Of a stretch of 64,000 nt of DNA, positions 43,904 to 54,530 are shown one piece after another. Under the pieces are notes generated by a model. The model worked only from the letters and a program-made list of their open reading frames with translations. It was not told the origin of the DNA and did no database searches. The stretch is from Lunularia cruciata (Eukaryota > Streptophyta > Marchantiopsida > Lunulariales > Lunulariaceae): the NCBI GenBank assembly GCA_948567375.1, contig OX419760.1, positions 4,278,001-4,342,000 of the forward strand, written 5' to 3'. The translations under genes and the position numbers were made by a program. Within the stretch, counting starts at the first letter, position 1, and every line of letters begins with the position of its first letter.

Positions 43904-44340
43904 CAAGGTCTCACCTCCAACAAACAAGCTTATTGGTCTCTTGATCCTTTTTAGGTTTTCTAGCCTAGAGCCATTATTGCAAGTGAGAGTACTAAAAAAT
44001 AGTTAAAACAACAAGACTCATTCCAACAAGCTTGCTTGTTTACTTCTTAAGCTTTTAAAGCTTTTGTAGCCTATAGTCAAAGTTTTAGAATATTTTATGT
44101 CTATACATTAAGAAAAAACTAAAATATTAACATCTCAATTGAAATTTTAACAAATGAATAAATTTGTTTTACTAAAATAGCAAGGTCTTATTCTCACAAA
44201 CTTACTTGTTTGGCCTCTTCAAGCTTTTTAGGCTTCCTAAACTAATACCATTATGTTTCTAAACTAAAAGAACAAGGTATCACTCTAACAAGCTTTATTC
44301 TTAATTTGTGAGGCTTTGTAATCTCTCTAGCCTAAAAAAA
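43904..44340. repeat. Degenerate tandem array, about four units
   Basis: Units begin CAAGGTCTCACCTCC (43,904), CAAGACTCATTCCAA (44,012), CAAGGTCTTATTCTC (44,181) and CAAGGTATCACTCTA (44,273). Most continue with AACAAGCTT-like, TTTAGGCTTT-like and TAGCCTA-like segments. Spacing is irregular (about 90-170 bp). Confidence 0.6.
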
Positions 44341-45829
44341 ATTTCCCCTCAAACCTCAAAAAACTGAAATTAGCCAAATATAGCTCAATTATTTGCAAAT
44401 CTAAAAATCTCACTTGTTTACAATGTAAGTCTTTGAGGTACAATAAGTATTTATTTCTTGTAGCTTAGAGCATTTTAATACTAAATTACGCAAAATATGG
44501 TCAAACTTGATGCTAATCATGAAACTTTACCAACTTGAAACTCTCTAAGTTTAAGATCTTTGCTAAATTGATAGCTCCATTAGAGCAAATTCTAAATCAA
44601 GGATCTATCAAAATTAGATCTCAAACCCTGAGATCCAAAATCAAGATCCCAATCATAAATAAATTATGTGGTTTATAATATGTAATTTTAGCAAATTAGC
44701 AAGTTTTTTGCTCAAATTGAGCACTTAAATTTCCAATCTTCAACCTCCAATTTTGCTTTGTCTACTATAAACTATGCAATACCACAACACCACTTTAGAA
44801 TCAATTAATTCTCACCACAATAAAAAATTAAATTGGATAACACCCTCACCCCATATTAAGTTAAACATAAAATTGATACTAAATCTAGGAGTGCTTTTTC
44901 CTCAATTTCATCAAATGATCAAACATTAATTAGAGATTATAGTCAAGCTAAACACAATTTAGTATAATTAGAGAGTTTGATTTACATTTTACAACTCTTT
45001 CTATTTTAGTTTAGGACTCTAAACACTAAACTTAAATAAAATAAGAGGTTTCAAGAAGGGGGTTTTTGAGTTTCATAAAATTCTCATGAACATTTTTTAT
45101 GGGAGGTTTGTAAATCCTTTAAAGTGTGTAGGTCAAGGGTACTTGAGCAGTTTTATGGGAGAAGGTTTATAATCATAAAACCTTATGGGATGTAAATGGT
45201 AACCCATAAAAATTCATGGGTTGAATTAATTAGGGATCATTAATGCAAGAGAGTTTGAAATTGATAATGAAAAGACTTTTCTGGTGGGACCTAAGAGGCT
45301 TTCAATGATAAGGCACCATTTTTTTGTCATGAAATTTGAATTGACAATTGGGTAGCAAAACATCTAAGAGTTTATTGGGTTTAATTGAAATCTACGTTTG
45401 GGAAGAGAAGGATCATTGAAGGATATCAATTCTTTGCTTTTTGGTTTTTTTGTTCTTTTAGGTGTTTTTTGGTTTGAGGATGTGAAATTGAATAAATGCC
45501 CATAGCACAAATCTAATCCCATGGATAAGCATAGGCTAATTGCTCAAGATAGAAATAAAGGAATGGATGTGCTTAAAGATCCAACTTTTATAGGGAGAGT
45601 GGAGTTTTGAGTGGACCTATGAGGAATGGGGAGGCTCTTGGGAGTTGAATTTAGAGGAATAGAAGGATGAGGAAAAAATTGATGACATGGATAGACTTGT
45701 AGTTGTTGGGAATTTATTCATGGGTTTAGGTATCTAAATGAAAGAAGTGTAGTATCTTGCAATTTAAAATTCATGCTATTTTTTTTGGAGTACTTGATCC
45801 TTCTACATTTAACAATTAATGAGGATGGA

Positions 45830-46730
45830 TATGGATTCATTTAGTGTTTTAGTGGAGGTGCTTAAGGAACATGAAGTTTTTAGAAAGAGAGATGGAAGGA
45901 AGCAAACTCCCACATGGCTTCAATTGGACATTAACACTAGATATATTTGGGCATAATAGGAACATTGCTCAATTGCAAGAGGAATGATTTTATGGAAATT
46001 TAGTGCTAGATCAATACAAAAAATTTACTTATAGAGTAATCATTGTGATGTTGTCCATTCTAGGGAACCAAGTGCAATGGCCAAGGTGGGAACAAAGAGC
46101 TAGAATTACATTAGTGTTTGTTTGGAAAGGATTTGAAAGATGTTTGGGGATAGTAGATGGTACTCTTTTTCCTTTAGCTTAGAGTCCCACAATAGATGGT
46201 AAAATCTATTTTAGTAGAAAATGGTCATACTCAATCAATGGCCAAGTGATATATGATAAGTGCCAAATAATCCATTTTTTGGAGGTAAAGGTCTCCATGG
46301 AGTGAAATTGTTTGTTTGTGCTTGCATGGGCCATTTTGATGGAGGTAAAGATCTCCATGTAGTGAAATTGCAATGTTCAATTCCCATATGTTTGTGCTTA
46401 CATAAGATGGTGATAGTGATTGCCTTGTGTATTTCCAAATATGTCATGCTCTTGCTACAACATGATATGTTCAAAGAGGTCAGAGCTTAGTCAAAACTAA
46501 ACACAAGGGGAGCCTATAATGCTTTTGAATGCAATCAATATCTTTTGGGGGATTCTAGGTATGTGCCTATGAACATCTAGTCCCTTCTTTTAAATAGGCA
46601 CACATGCAAGGAAAAAAAGATGCTAACTTGTGTGTAGCACTTGCATGTGGGCTAAATGAACACTACATTAGTATTCTCAAAGTTAGATGGCATTCTTTGT
46701 GTGAATTGAGAGTGTAGTTAAATAACAAAA
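45830..46730 (+). pseudogene. PIF/Harbinger-type transposase relic
   Basis: Translated pieces fit the DDE_4 / HARBI1-like transposase. Near 45,850-45,970 a region reads PTWLQLDINTRYIW, similar in feel to the N-terminal part. At about 46,130-46,255 the strong block is GIVDGTLFPLA, then IYFSRKWSYSINGQVIYD (first catalytic Asp in VDGT; Y-RK-YSIN motif). After a 60-bp tandem duplication (46,281 and 46,341), about 46,530-46,560 gives YLLGDSRYVP (second Asp in LGDS), and about 46,640-46,710 gives NEHYISILKVRWHSL, the third-residue region. Stops and indels make it dead. I did not find terminal inverted repeats. Confidence 0.75.
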
Positions 46731-48730
46731 GTAGTAACTTTCATCTTCTATGATGGATAAGAACATGTATCATCTTGCATAATTTCTTGATTAATTGAAG
46801 TGATATGTGGGTTGAGAAGGAGAACTTGAGAATTCAAATTTCTTGAGATGAGAGACAGACAAGTGATTATAGACATTTTAGAGAGGGAGAAAGGAAATCA
46901 GGGGGACAGTCAGAGATTGATATAGAGTCTCTAGGATAGATGGAGAGTTATAGAAAGTCTCTAAGACGGAAGGAAATCGGAAGGACAAATAGAGATCTAT
47001 AGAGAAATTTGCAAAGCGTTCTTAGATGGTTTCATTTATGCTATTTTCGCATCCGACAAAAAATTTACGATTTTTTTGGGAGATCTACGGAATTTCCTAT
47101 AAATTACTACGGGTTGTGACAAGAGGGTATGTGGTTTTACGGGAGGTCCTTCCGTAGCTCTCTAAAAGTTAACGAGTCACAATTTTGTGAACCATAAATT
47201 TTAGGGGATGTCCCGTAGGCAATAAGGCCCGGAAAATCAGGCCAAAATTAACATCCGCATGAATTAAATTAAACCCTAATCTTTTTTGGATCTGGTAGTG
47301 AATGTCCTTAATTTGGTTTAAGTGATTTCGTCTATACATTCCGTTTCAACTATGTGAAACAACTTGCGTTCTCGGTGGTTTTGCGAACTGCTTGGTGGAT
47401 GGGAATTGAAAGGGGTACTCGGGTCTTCCTTCTCCCTACTGTATGGAGGAAAGGTCGACAGCGAACAATCAAGAAGGAAGACCCTTGCAGACAATCGAAT
47501 GTAGCCCAGGTAGGCAACGTCAACGCAAGAAATACAGACTGTATAAACTGGCACAGTCCTCTAGTTTTAAGAAAGATGGTTACAGAACTACAGCAGGACA
47601 GGTTTCAGAGAGCGACCGAGTAGGAAGACTATCGCAAGACAATCGTAGGTAGCCCAGGTATGCACGTTAATCTAAGAAATAGAGACAGTAAGAATTGGCA
47701 GTCCTCTCCTTTCCGGAAAGACGATTACAGAACAGCCGAGAGTTAGGTAAGAAGTTTCGGCTGATTACTGCTTGAAATCTTCTTATTTGTTTTTTTTGGG
47801 GCCATAGTTCATAGTCAGAAGAGGAAAGTCTGCTAAGTTGTGCTGCCCGAACACGAGATAAGGTAGATTTATACTTAGTCTGAGACGATAAGGGATAGTA
47901 ACGAATAGGGCGGTTACAGACTTGATATGTAATACAAAGTTGAGTGATCACACATCCTCTTCCTGGATCCTAGATGGGTGGCAAGTGGTTGCAAGGTGGG
48001 GGAGTGATCACACGTCCTCTTGGAGGAGTGGCCAGCGGAATGGCAGCCGGCAAGAAATCCAAGTTTAAGGTATATCACGAGGTCATCCCTTTGTTCCTTT
48101 CGCTTTAGAATTAGATGGAGTGATGAACGGAGTGATGAAAATATTTGAAATGTTTTCTAAAGAATGATGGATATAATACTTGAGATATTTGGTAGAGAGT
48201 GATGTAACATTTGACACGTTTATTAGAGAGTGCACAAGGATATACTCAAGATGTTTGGGTATATTATTTTCATTTTCTTGTTTCGAAGTATAGTTTATAC
48301 GATAACATAACGTGTGTCCATTGTTCTGCAAAATTTACCGGGCGATGCAATTCATCGGAAAGCAATTACCCTAGATGATACGTCGTTCAGTTACTCTCGT
48401 TGCTATTTGTAGACCATTGGAACTTACATAACTCACATATCTTAGATGCGGTAAGGCAGATTACTCTCACCGATACTATTGGGGCCTAGCCCCATTTTAC
48501 CCCTTGTCTACGGGATCCTTCCCGTCCTTATTGTTTTTGCACGCGGTCGCGTTTTTCTCAGAAAAGGAAAAAGTAAGGATCCTATTACCACCGTCTCTCT
48601 GATACGATGTAACTGAATTTCAGAGCAGCTGAAGAGATTCAAATGCTCTGACCGTGGTGTTCTATGTGTTTCTCCCGCACCGTTGATAATTGGCAGATTC
48701 TAGTCATTCGTCCACCGAGTCACAGAAGAC
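46731..48730. other. Intergenic region upstream of the aminotransferase gene
   Basis: No recognised gene. It contains a diverged tandem duplication (about 47,465-47,740) and a 60-bp-period duplication (47,942-48,021). ORFs at 47,318-47,652 on both strands overlap the duplication and look accidental. The promoter and 5' untranslated region of the aminotransferase gene should lie at its right end; I see no unambiguous TATA box. Confidence 0.5.
47465..47740. repeat. Diverged tandem duplication, period about 147 bp
   Basis: GGAAGACCCTTGCAGACAAT (47,476) pairs with GGAAGACTATCGCAAGACAA (47,623). Both continue through TAGCCCAGGTA, AAGAAATA-AGAC, GGC(ACA)AGTCCTCT and a TTACAGAAC element. Confidence 0.8.
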
Positions 48731-51700
48731 ATGGCTCATTTCCTCGCAGATCGTGCATTACAGGTGACAAAGTCTAACATTGTTCAACTTTCTCGGCTCG
48801 CCGAGAAACACAATGCCATCAATTTGGCAGAAGGTATACACTCGAGTCATCCTGGGGTTTGGGGTTTATGGGGGTTCGTCAGAATCTGCTGGAATTAAGA
48901 GCTTATCATTCACGTCTGCTCCTTCGCTTATGTGGAATCGGAACGCTTTCTCTTCTGCACTGCCGTGTACCGACGCTCAAAACTTCTCCGTAATTTTTGA
49001 TGATCCTGCTATAATTATTGATACATGCTTATGGGAGAAATCAGACCACTCCAGGTGGTGAATAAGTGTAAAGCCCTCTGCTATGGCGTAAGATTTATTA
49101 CGAGAGAGGTCTGAAGCACTAGTTTGCGCTTGTTGTCTGAGTTCTTATTCTTGGAAGGTCATAGTTCGTGCTACTAACTATTCATGGCCCCTGCGGAATA
49201 GGGTTTCCCGACTTTCCGGCTCCGCCTGCAATAAAAGGTGCAGCTATCGCAGCTATCAATGCTGACTTCAATCAATACAGGTGAAACTTGAGAAACCTTC
49301 CGTGTGTTCTTCCATAATAGGCAGGTAGTTTATCAGGACTTGAGATGTTACGTTGTTCTAAGTGATTTCGGATCAATATTTGAATGGCATATGCGATTTG
49401 GTGAGAAACATTGGAGAGTGGGCAGGCATGTACAGAGACTCTGCGACCAGGTCGCAGCAGTGTTCGAGGCAACGCAAGGTGTGAGAGTAAATCCTGATAC
49501 TCAAGTTACTATCTGTTGCGGACAATCAGAAGCCCTTGTGGCAGCCATTCTAGCAGGTGCTCCAGCAATTTCTGTGAATACTGAGATCTTCCTGATCATC
49601 TGGAAATTAATGAAGGATTGTGTAAAGTAATGAAGTATTGAAGCACTGTGTCAAAGCAGGAGAGTTGCGACTAGTGAGGCACACGTTTCATACTTTCTAC
49701 ATTTTCCCAATATACCTACAGTACATAATTGTTGTGAAAAGGACATGTAGATATCTTTTTATTTGTTTTGTATCCACATGAAATTTATAAGTTAAGGATG
49801 CCGCGATTATGTGCAGTGATCAATGAGAGAGATGAAGTCGTACTTCTGGATCCTTCATACGAGACGTATGAAGCATCTGCTAGGCTGGTTGGAGCTAAAG
49901 CAGTAAGTTCTCTTTCACCCATGTGAGTTTATGTTTGAAGTGCTGGACAATACCACTTCTTAAAATTAATGAATTGATTTGAAAATCTGTTGCTTTTACG
50001 CTGGAGAATACTTAGCCTCATGTGTATTTCTTTGATAGAGCATATTCCCTAGTTTCTACCTGATAATACTCATTCTCGAACTCTTTCGTGGAGCGTCTCT
50101 TCTCCCATTCCTATGTGTCGTGTAACACGGACTTTTTTGCTTATGTTAACAAGATTTATGTTTACTGAGCAGAAGCACGTTGGTCTGGATCCACCAAACT
50201 GGATATTGAATTTAACGAAATTAGAAAATGCCATGAGTCCCCACACGAAGGCAGTCATTGTAAACAGGTGCGTAGTCATATCCTGCTACCGCCAAGTTCC
50301 AAGAGGTTTGATTGGTTTGACTATTTCATCGTCCAGGCAAGTATAGTTCAATCCATCCACGTTCAACTTCTTTCTCCATAGTATCGCACCCATACGAAAT
50401 GATATGTTCAAGAAGATAATTTGCCAGTAGGAATTTTAAGATGATGGCCTGCATCTCAGGGTATTCTGTAGTTCGTATGTTGTGATTACCATAGTGGCTC
50501 TTTGGAAGGGAACTTTACTGCTTGTACTATGAACGACGAGTTTTGTTGGTCAATATTGACTTATAATTAGAATAGTCCCCATAATCCAACAGGGAAGGTG
50601 TTTGACGAAGAAGAGCTCGCTGGAATTGCGATGTTATGCTGCCGTTACAACTGCCTCGCAATTACTGACGAGGTATGTTAACAAGATCAAATAGGTTTTG
50701 ATAACCGATACTAAATAGTTTTCAGTCATGTGTTTATGCAAAATCTCAAATAGTTTATTGCTGGTAGTGGTAAATTCAACACGGCCCAGACATAACTTAT
50801 TGACCCTCTTTTTGGTATGGAGAATATTTTTCCGGAATGGCTCCTGATTTGAAATTCGCAGGTTTATGAGCACCTCGTATACTCAACGAAGAAACACAGG
50901 AGTCTAGCAACATTTCCAGGCATGCAAGACCGGACAATTGTGACTTCATCAATGTCAAAGACTTTCAGTGTTACTGGTGAAAATCTAAGGAATCCTTATT
51001 CTCTCCAAGTGTTTTACCTTTTTAAGCTTTGTGTTTGGGGTAAGTATTGTTGGACACGGAAATGATTGATCAAAGCACAAAGTACAATATGTGGATCTTC
51101 TACCTTAGACTAATCTTGTTAGTAAAAGGGTGAGCTTTGATCATGAAGACTTCCGTTCTCACAGTGTTCATTCGTGTACGCTTTCAATATTAGCTGACTT
51201 GAATCTCCATGCCCAGTACACGTGTAGACTCCGATTTGATTGCTCACGTCGGCGCCTCTGATGACAATGTGGATGGTTCATTATTCTCTCGTAGTGGCTC
51301 ATCCGTGGTTTGCGCTGACGATTTGTCAGGTTGGCGCATTGGATGGGCGATAGCACCAGAGGCACTCAGCTCAGCCATCACGAACATTCATGAGAAACTA
51401 GTAGACTCTGCCCCAGCTCCATTTCAAGAGGCTTGTGCCTCGGCTCTTTCTATTGGCTCGGAGTACTACAAGACTTTAAGAACGGTGCGTGTAAGATTCA
51501 TGGTGATTTAAACTGTTCTCTAATCTATCATAAGAAAACAATATGTCGAACCTTGAATATGCCTTTCTGTTAGTAAGAACCTCAACAGCTATACAAGAGC
51601 TGAAGGATTTATCAAACTGTCGCATCTAATTTCTTGGCAACGTATCTTTGCAGGAGTACATCGAGAGGAGAAACTTGGTATGTGAAATGTTGGAAGAGGC

Positions 51701-52159
51701 CGGATTAAGTGTTCTATCCAAGCCAGAGGGGTCCTTCTTTGTGTTTGCGCGCCTTCCAGATAGCTACCCCCTAAAAGATGTGAGTGGCCTGTGACTGATC
51801 ACTGTTCCTACAACGTTAAGGAGGTGCACAGTTCTCGATCTTCAGAGAATTAATTATAAGCCTTAGCCTCAGTACCTTTTAGGACCTACATCAGCCAAAT
51901 GACTATTTGTGAAATGGAAGCAGAAGTCTGTCTCTTACGGTGTATGCTCTCGCATGTGCAGGTTGACTACGTTGTGGAATTAATAAGAACTGCAGGAGTT
52001 GTTGTAGTTCCAGGATCCGGTTTCTTTCATTCTGAGGACACATTTACCAGCAGCTACAAAGACCGTTACGTAAGAGTGGCATTTTGCAAGGATATGGCAA
52101 CACTTCTTGCTGCCAGGGAAGCTATGAGAAAACATCACGGTGTCCCGTCGTCATCGTGA
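48731..52159 (+). CDS. Class I/II PLP aminotransferase, kynurenine/glutamine aminotransferase-like
   Basis: Ten exons, all with GT-AG introns of 145-368 bp: 48,731-48,833; 49,202-49,280; 49,426-49,556; 49,817-49,902; 50,173-50,267; 50,576-50,672; 50,862-50,976; 51,330-51,484; 51,654-51,779; 51,962-52,159 (TGA). Phases agree throughout and give 394 residues, the usual length of fold-type I aminotransferases. Motifs: INLAEG/GFPDFPAP and FNQYR near the N-terminus, NSPHNPTGK (Asn168), ITDEVYEHL (Asp196, Tyr199), the PLP-binding SSMSKTFSVTG (Lys230), WRIGWAIAP, and RVAFC (Arg367, substrate carboxylate). The family transfers amino groups between amino acids and 2-oxo acids with pyridoxal phosphate, here probably kynurenine, glutamine or aromatic/methionine substrates. 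There is no clear plastid or signal peptide. An ACC synthase is less likely because of the GFPDF / SVTGWRIGW pattern. Confidence 0.9.
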
Positions 52160-52530
52160 CCATAGACGTCGACAGTAAAGATAAACCTTAAAGGAATTTC
52201 AACCCGTCCATTTTCGGTCATGTGCTATAGCATTGAGTTCGTGAATCTCCTTGTCAAGAGACCTTGGTTTTCTCCTGATTCCTTGACACCTCAAGAGACC
52301 TTGGTTCCTGAAAATCTTTAACAGACCCACGTTTCCATGCTTCCGTCCTGTAGCAAATACTTCTTGAAGGTTAGATAGAAAAGGTAACCAAATCGAGTAC
52401 ATATTAGAAGTACACAGTAGAAGTCGTCTCCATCAATACCAACACGAGAAACTTGCGAACACTCGATACAATTGACTCAGTGGCTGACGCGAATTCCAAC
52501 TGTTAACATCGTGTAATTATTCGAAACTCT

Positions 52531-52536
52531 AATAAA
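52531..52536 (+). terminator. Candidate polyadenylation signal of the aminotransferase gene
   Basis: AATAAA about 370 bases after the stop codon, in an otherwise gene-free stretch. Plant polyadenylation signals are loose, so this is only a candidate. Confidence 0.35.
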
Positions 52537-54485
52537 GAAGCATCCCTGCTCATTGTTTTCTCGAATCTACGTCTTCATTCTAAGTACCACGATGATCGGA
52601 CGGCTGCCATCGCGGCAAAGTGTGGAGTGCTAAACTGATTTTGACACGTATAACGACTCGTTCAAATGTTAGTGGCGTCTAGTGATCGTTCTAGCCTTAT
52701 GGCGCGGAGCGTCATAATGTGAAATGATTTGCCCCGATGCATCCGATATCCTAGACAGAAAAGGGAGGTTAATGATAGAATGGCGCTCAATGACATGAAT
52801 TATTCAACTTGACGAGGAGTTCCGTCTGCTTTCTTTCTTATCGTTTTCGTTGGACTAAGGAAACGGAGACCATGCCGTATGGTGTGCATCTGGACCATGC
52901 CTTCTGCAGTATGGCCTGTAGCTTCACAGAGAAACAGATCGTGTACTGATGGCACTCCCGGGCCGAACCACCGAGTCGGGAAAGGGATGCGCCGACGAGA
53001 CTGAGGTTTTCTACGACATCTCGTTCGATCTGCTCTTCTTTATGTCGACTTCACTTTCCAAAGATATTAAAGCCATGCGGCTGGAGGTTTCAGAGAGAAT
53101 GACTCGCGTCAATTCATGTTTGTTCTCATGCAAAGTACCGATCCAGAAAGAGATCTACGTATGGTGGAACACGTATTCCAGGAGATCAATAATTCGTGTG
53201 GAGTCAGCTAGTACTACTCACCACAATAAGTAACTCGGGATAAGCTTTGTTTGTTTCCTTAAATCGCTACAGCTACCCAGTTTGTGGTTGTCATCATTCT
53301 TCACGAGAAAGACAATGAATGGCATTTGATCAATCTGTCTGGGAAACACCCTACCATGCGCTGTGCTTGAACTCTTGTTTAGAATGTTTTCATGTTTTCA
53401 TTGGAGGTTGCGAAAAATCATGGGCATCTAAATCGTCATGACAAACTGACTGAAGGACGGAAACTGATCAGCATAGCACATGAAAAGCAACGAGGTACTG
53501 TGAGTCGGTGGGATAGGAGCACCTTCGGAACATGAGATGGTGCTGGGTGACAAGCATGTGACCACTTTCAATGGATTTGGAGAAACGAAGCCGTAAAATC
53601 CTGTATACTCACCTTTTATTCGTTCAGGCATATGCTTCCTTCCACTCGCTAGGGCCCACGTTCGAAGATTATTTGGTATAGGTGCAACATTATCGCTTAC
53701 CATTCACAGTGTTATTACTTTTATCCGTGATACAGTGAACATAACCATTTTATGTTCAGATAATTTTTCCGAATATATCATTACATTCGATCTGGAATTG
53801 TTTGACCACATCAATATTCAACGTGCATCTTTTGGGTGACAAAATGTTAAAATATTTGATGAACTACAATCTTCTCCAATAAACACACCCCTGTTAAATT
53901 TCTGTGTAAGTTGCAAATGCTTGTTTCAATTCTAGAACGGAAATTTAATTAAGTTTATTATTGTTGTTTTCCTGATTACCTTTGTTGGAATCCGAACTCA
54001 AATATCATATGGCTATTCCTTTTAATACTTGACCTCAATCACTTACCTCTTGACTCCGTAGGAGTTGTTTGTTTTAGACTCGAGGTCAAACTGGCACTTA
54101 TATTAGGTACGTATAAATATTAAAATACACTTAGCTCACCGAATTCTATATCAGATTCAATCAAGAGGAACGGAGCAGGAGTCTTTGGAGATCTCTTTAC
54201 ACTCTCCTTTTGCCTTCAATGAAAACTCAGTAGGAATGACATCCTTACTTGGAAAGAATCTGGAAATTAGATACTGCATTTACAGATCCTTGTGCTCCGA
54301 CTCTTGACATAGTATATAATAAATTATCCTTATTTCACCCTCTTTGTTTACGATAAAATTTCAAAGGATATGTTGTCGTTGGGTTTCATACCCAAGACTA
54401 AGCTCTATAAGACCTCTCTTAAAACTTTAGTAGAACAAAGGAAAGTGGAAAAGATCCCAAATATCTTAGATGTTTTAGCTGCTGG

Positions 54486-54530
54486 AGGACACATTCTCAT
54501 ACCAGTAGTATCGGTATGAGAATGTGTCCT
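54486..54530. repeat. Perfect 18-bp inverted repeat with 9-base loop
   Basis: AGGACACATTCTCATACC at 54,486-54,503 is exactly complementary to 54,513-54,530, with loop AGTAGTATC. It could form a hairpin in RNA. The stem is short for a plant miRNA precursor. No T-run marks it as a terminator. Confidence 0.85.

Larger units (their letters stand above)
42011..45829. other. AT-rich gene-free stretch
   Basis: No coding sequence recognised. It contains a tandem duplication (42,829-43,285), a degenerate tandem array (about 43,904-44,340) and many short repeats of the type TTTTGACAAGTGC. Base composition is clearly more AT-rich than the gene-bearing right part of the window. Confidence 0.6.

Noticed and set aside
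46235-46490. Overlapping ORFs of 76-79 codons on both strands
   Set aside because: Produced by the 60-bp tandem duplication within the Harbinger relic.
48780-49061. 93-codon ORF overlapping exon 1 of the aminotransferase
   Set aside because: It is in a different frame and mostly intron; the spliced exon 1 frame explains the coding signal.
51209-51511. 100-codon ORF as a separate gene
   Set aside because: Its second half is exon 8 of the aminotransferase; the first part is intron sequence.
52949-53233. 94-codon ORF as a small host gene
   Set aside because: No recognisable motif, no homologous copy in the window and no splice context; length is compatible with chance.
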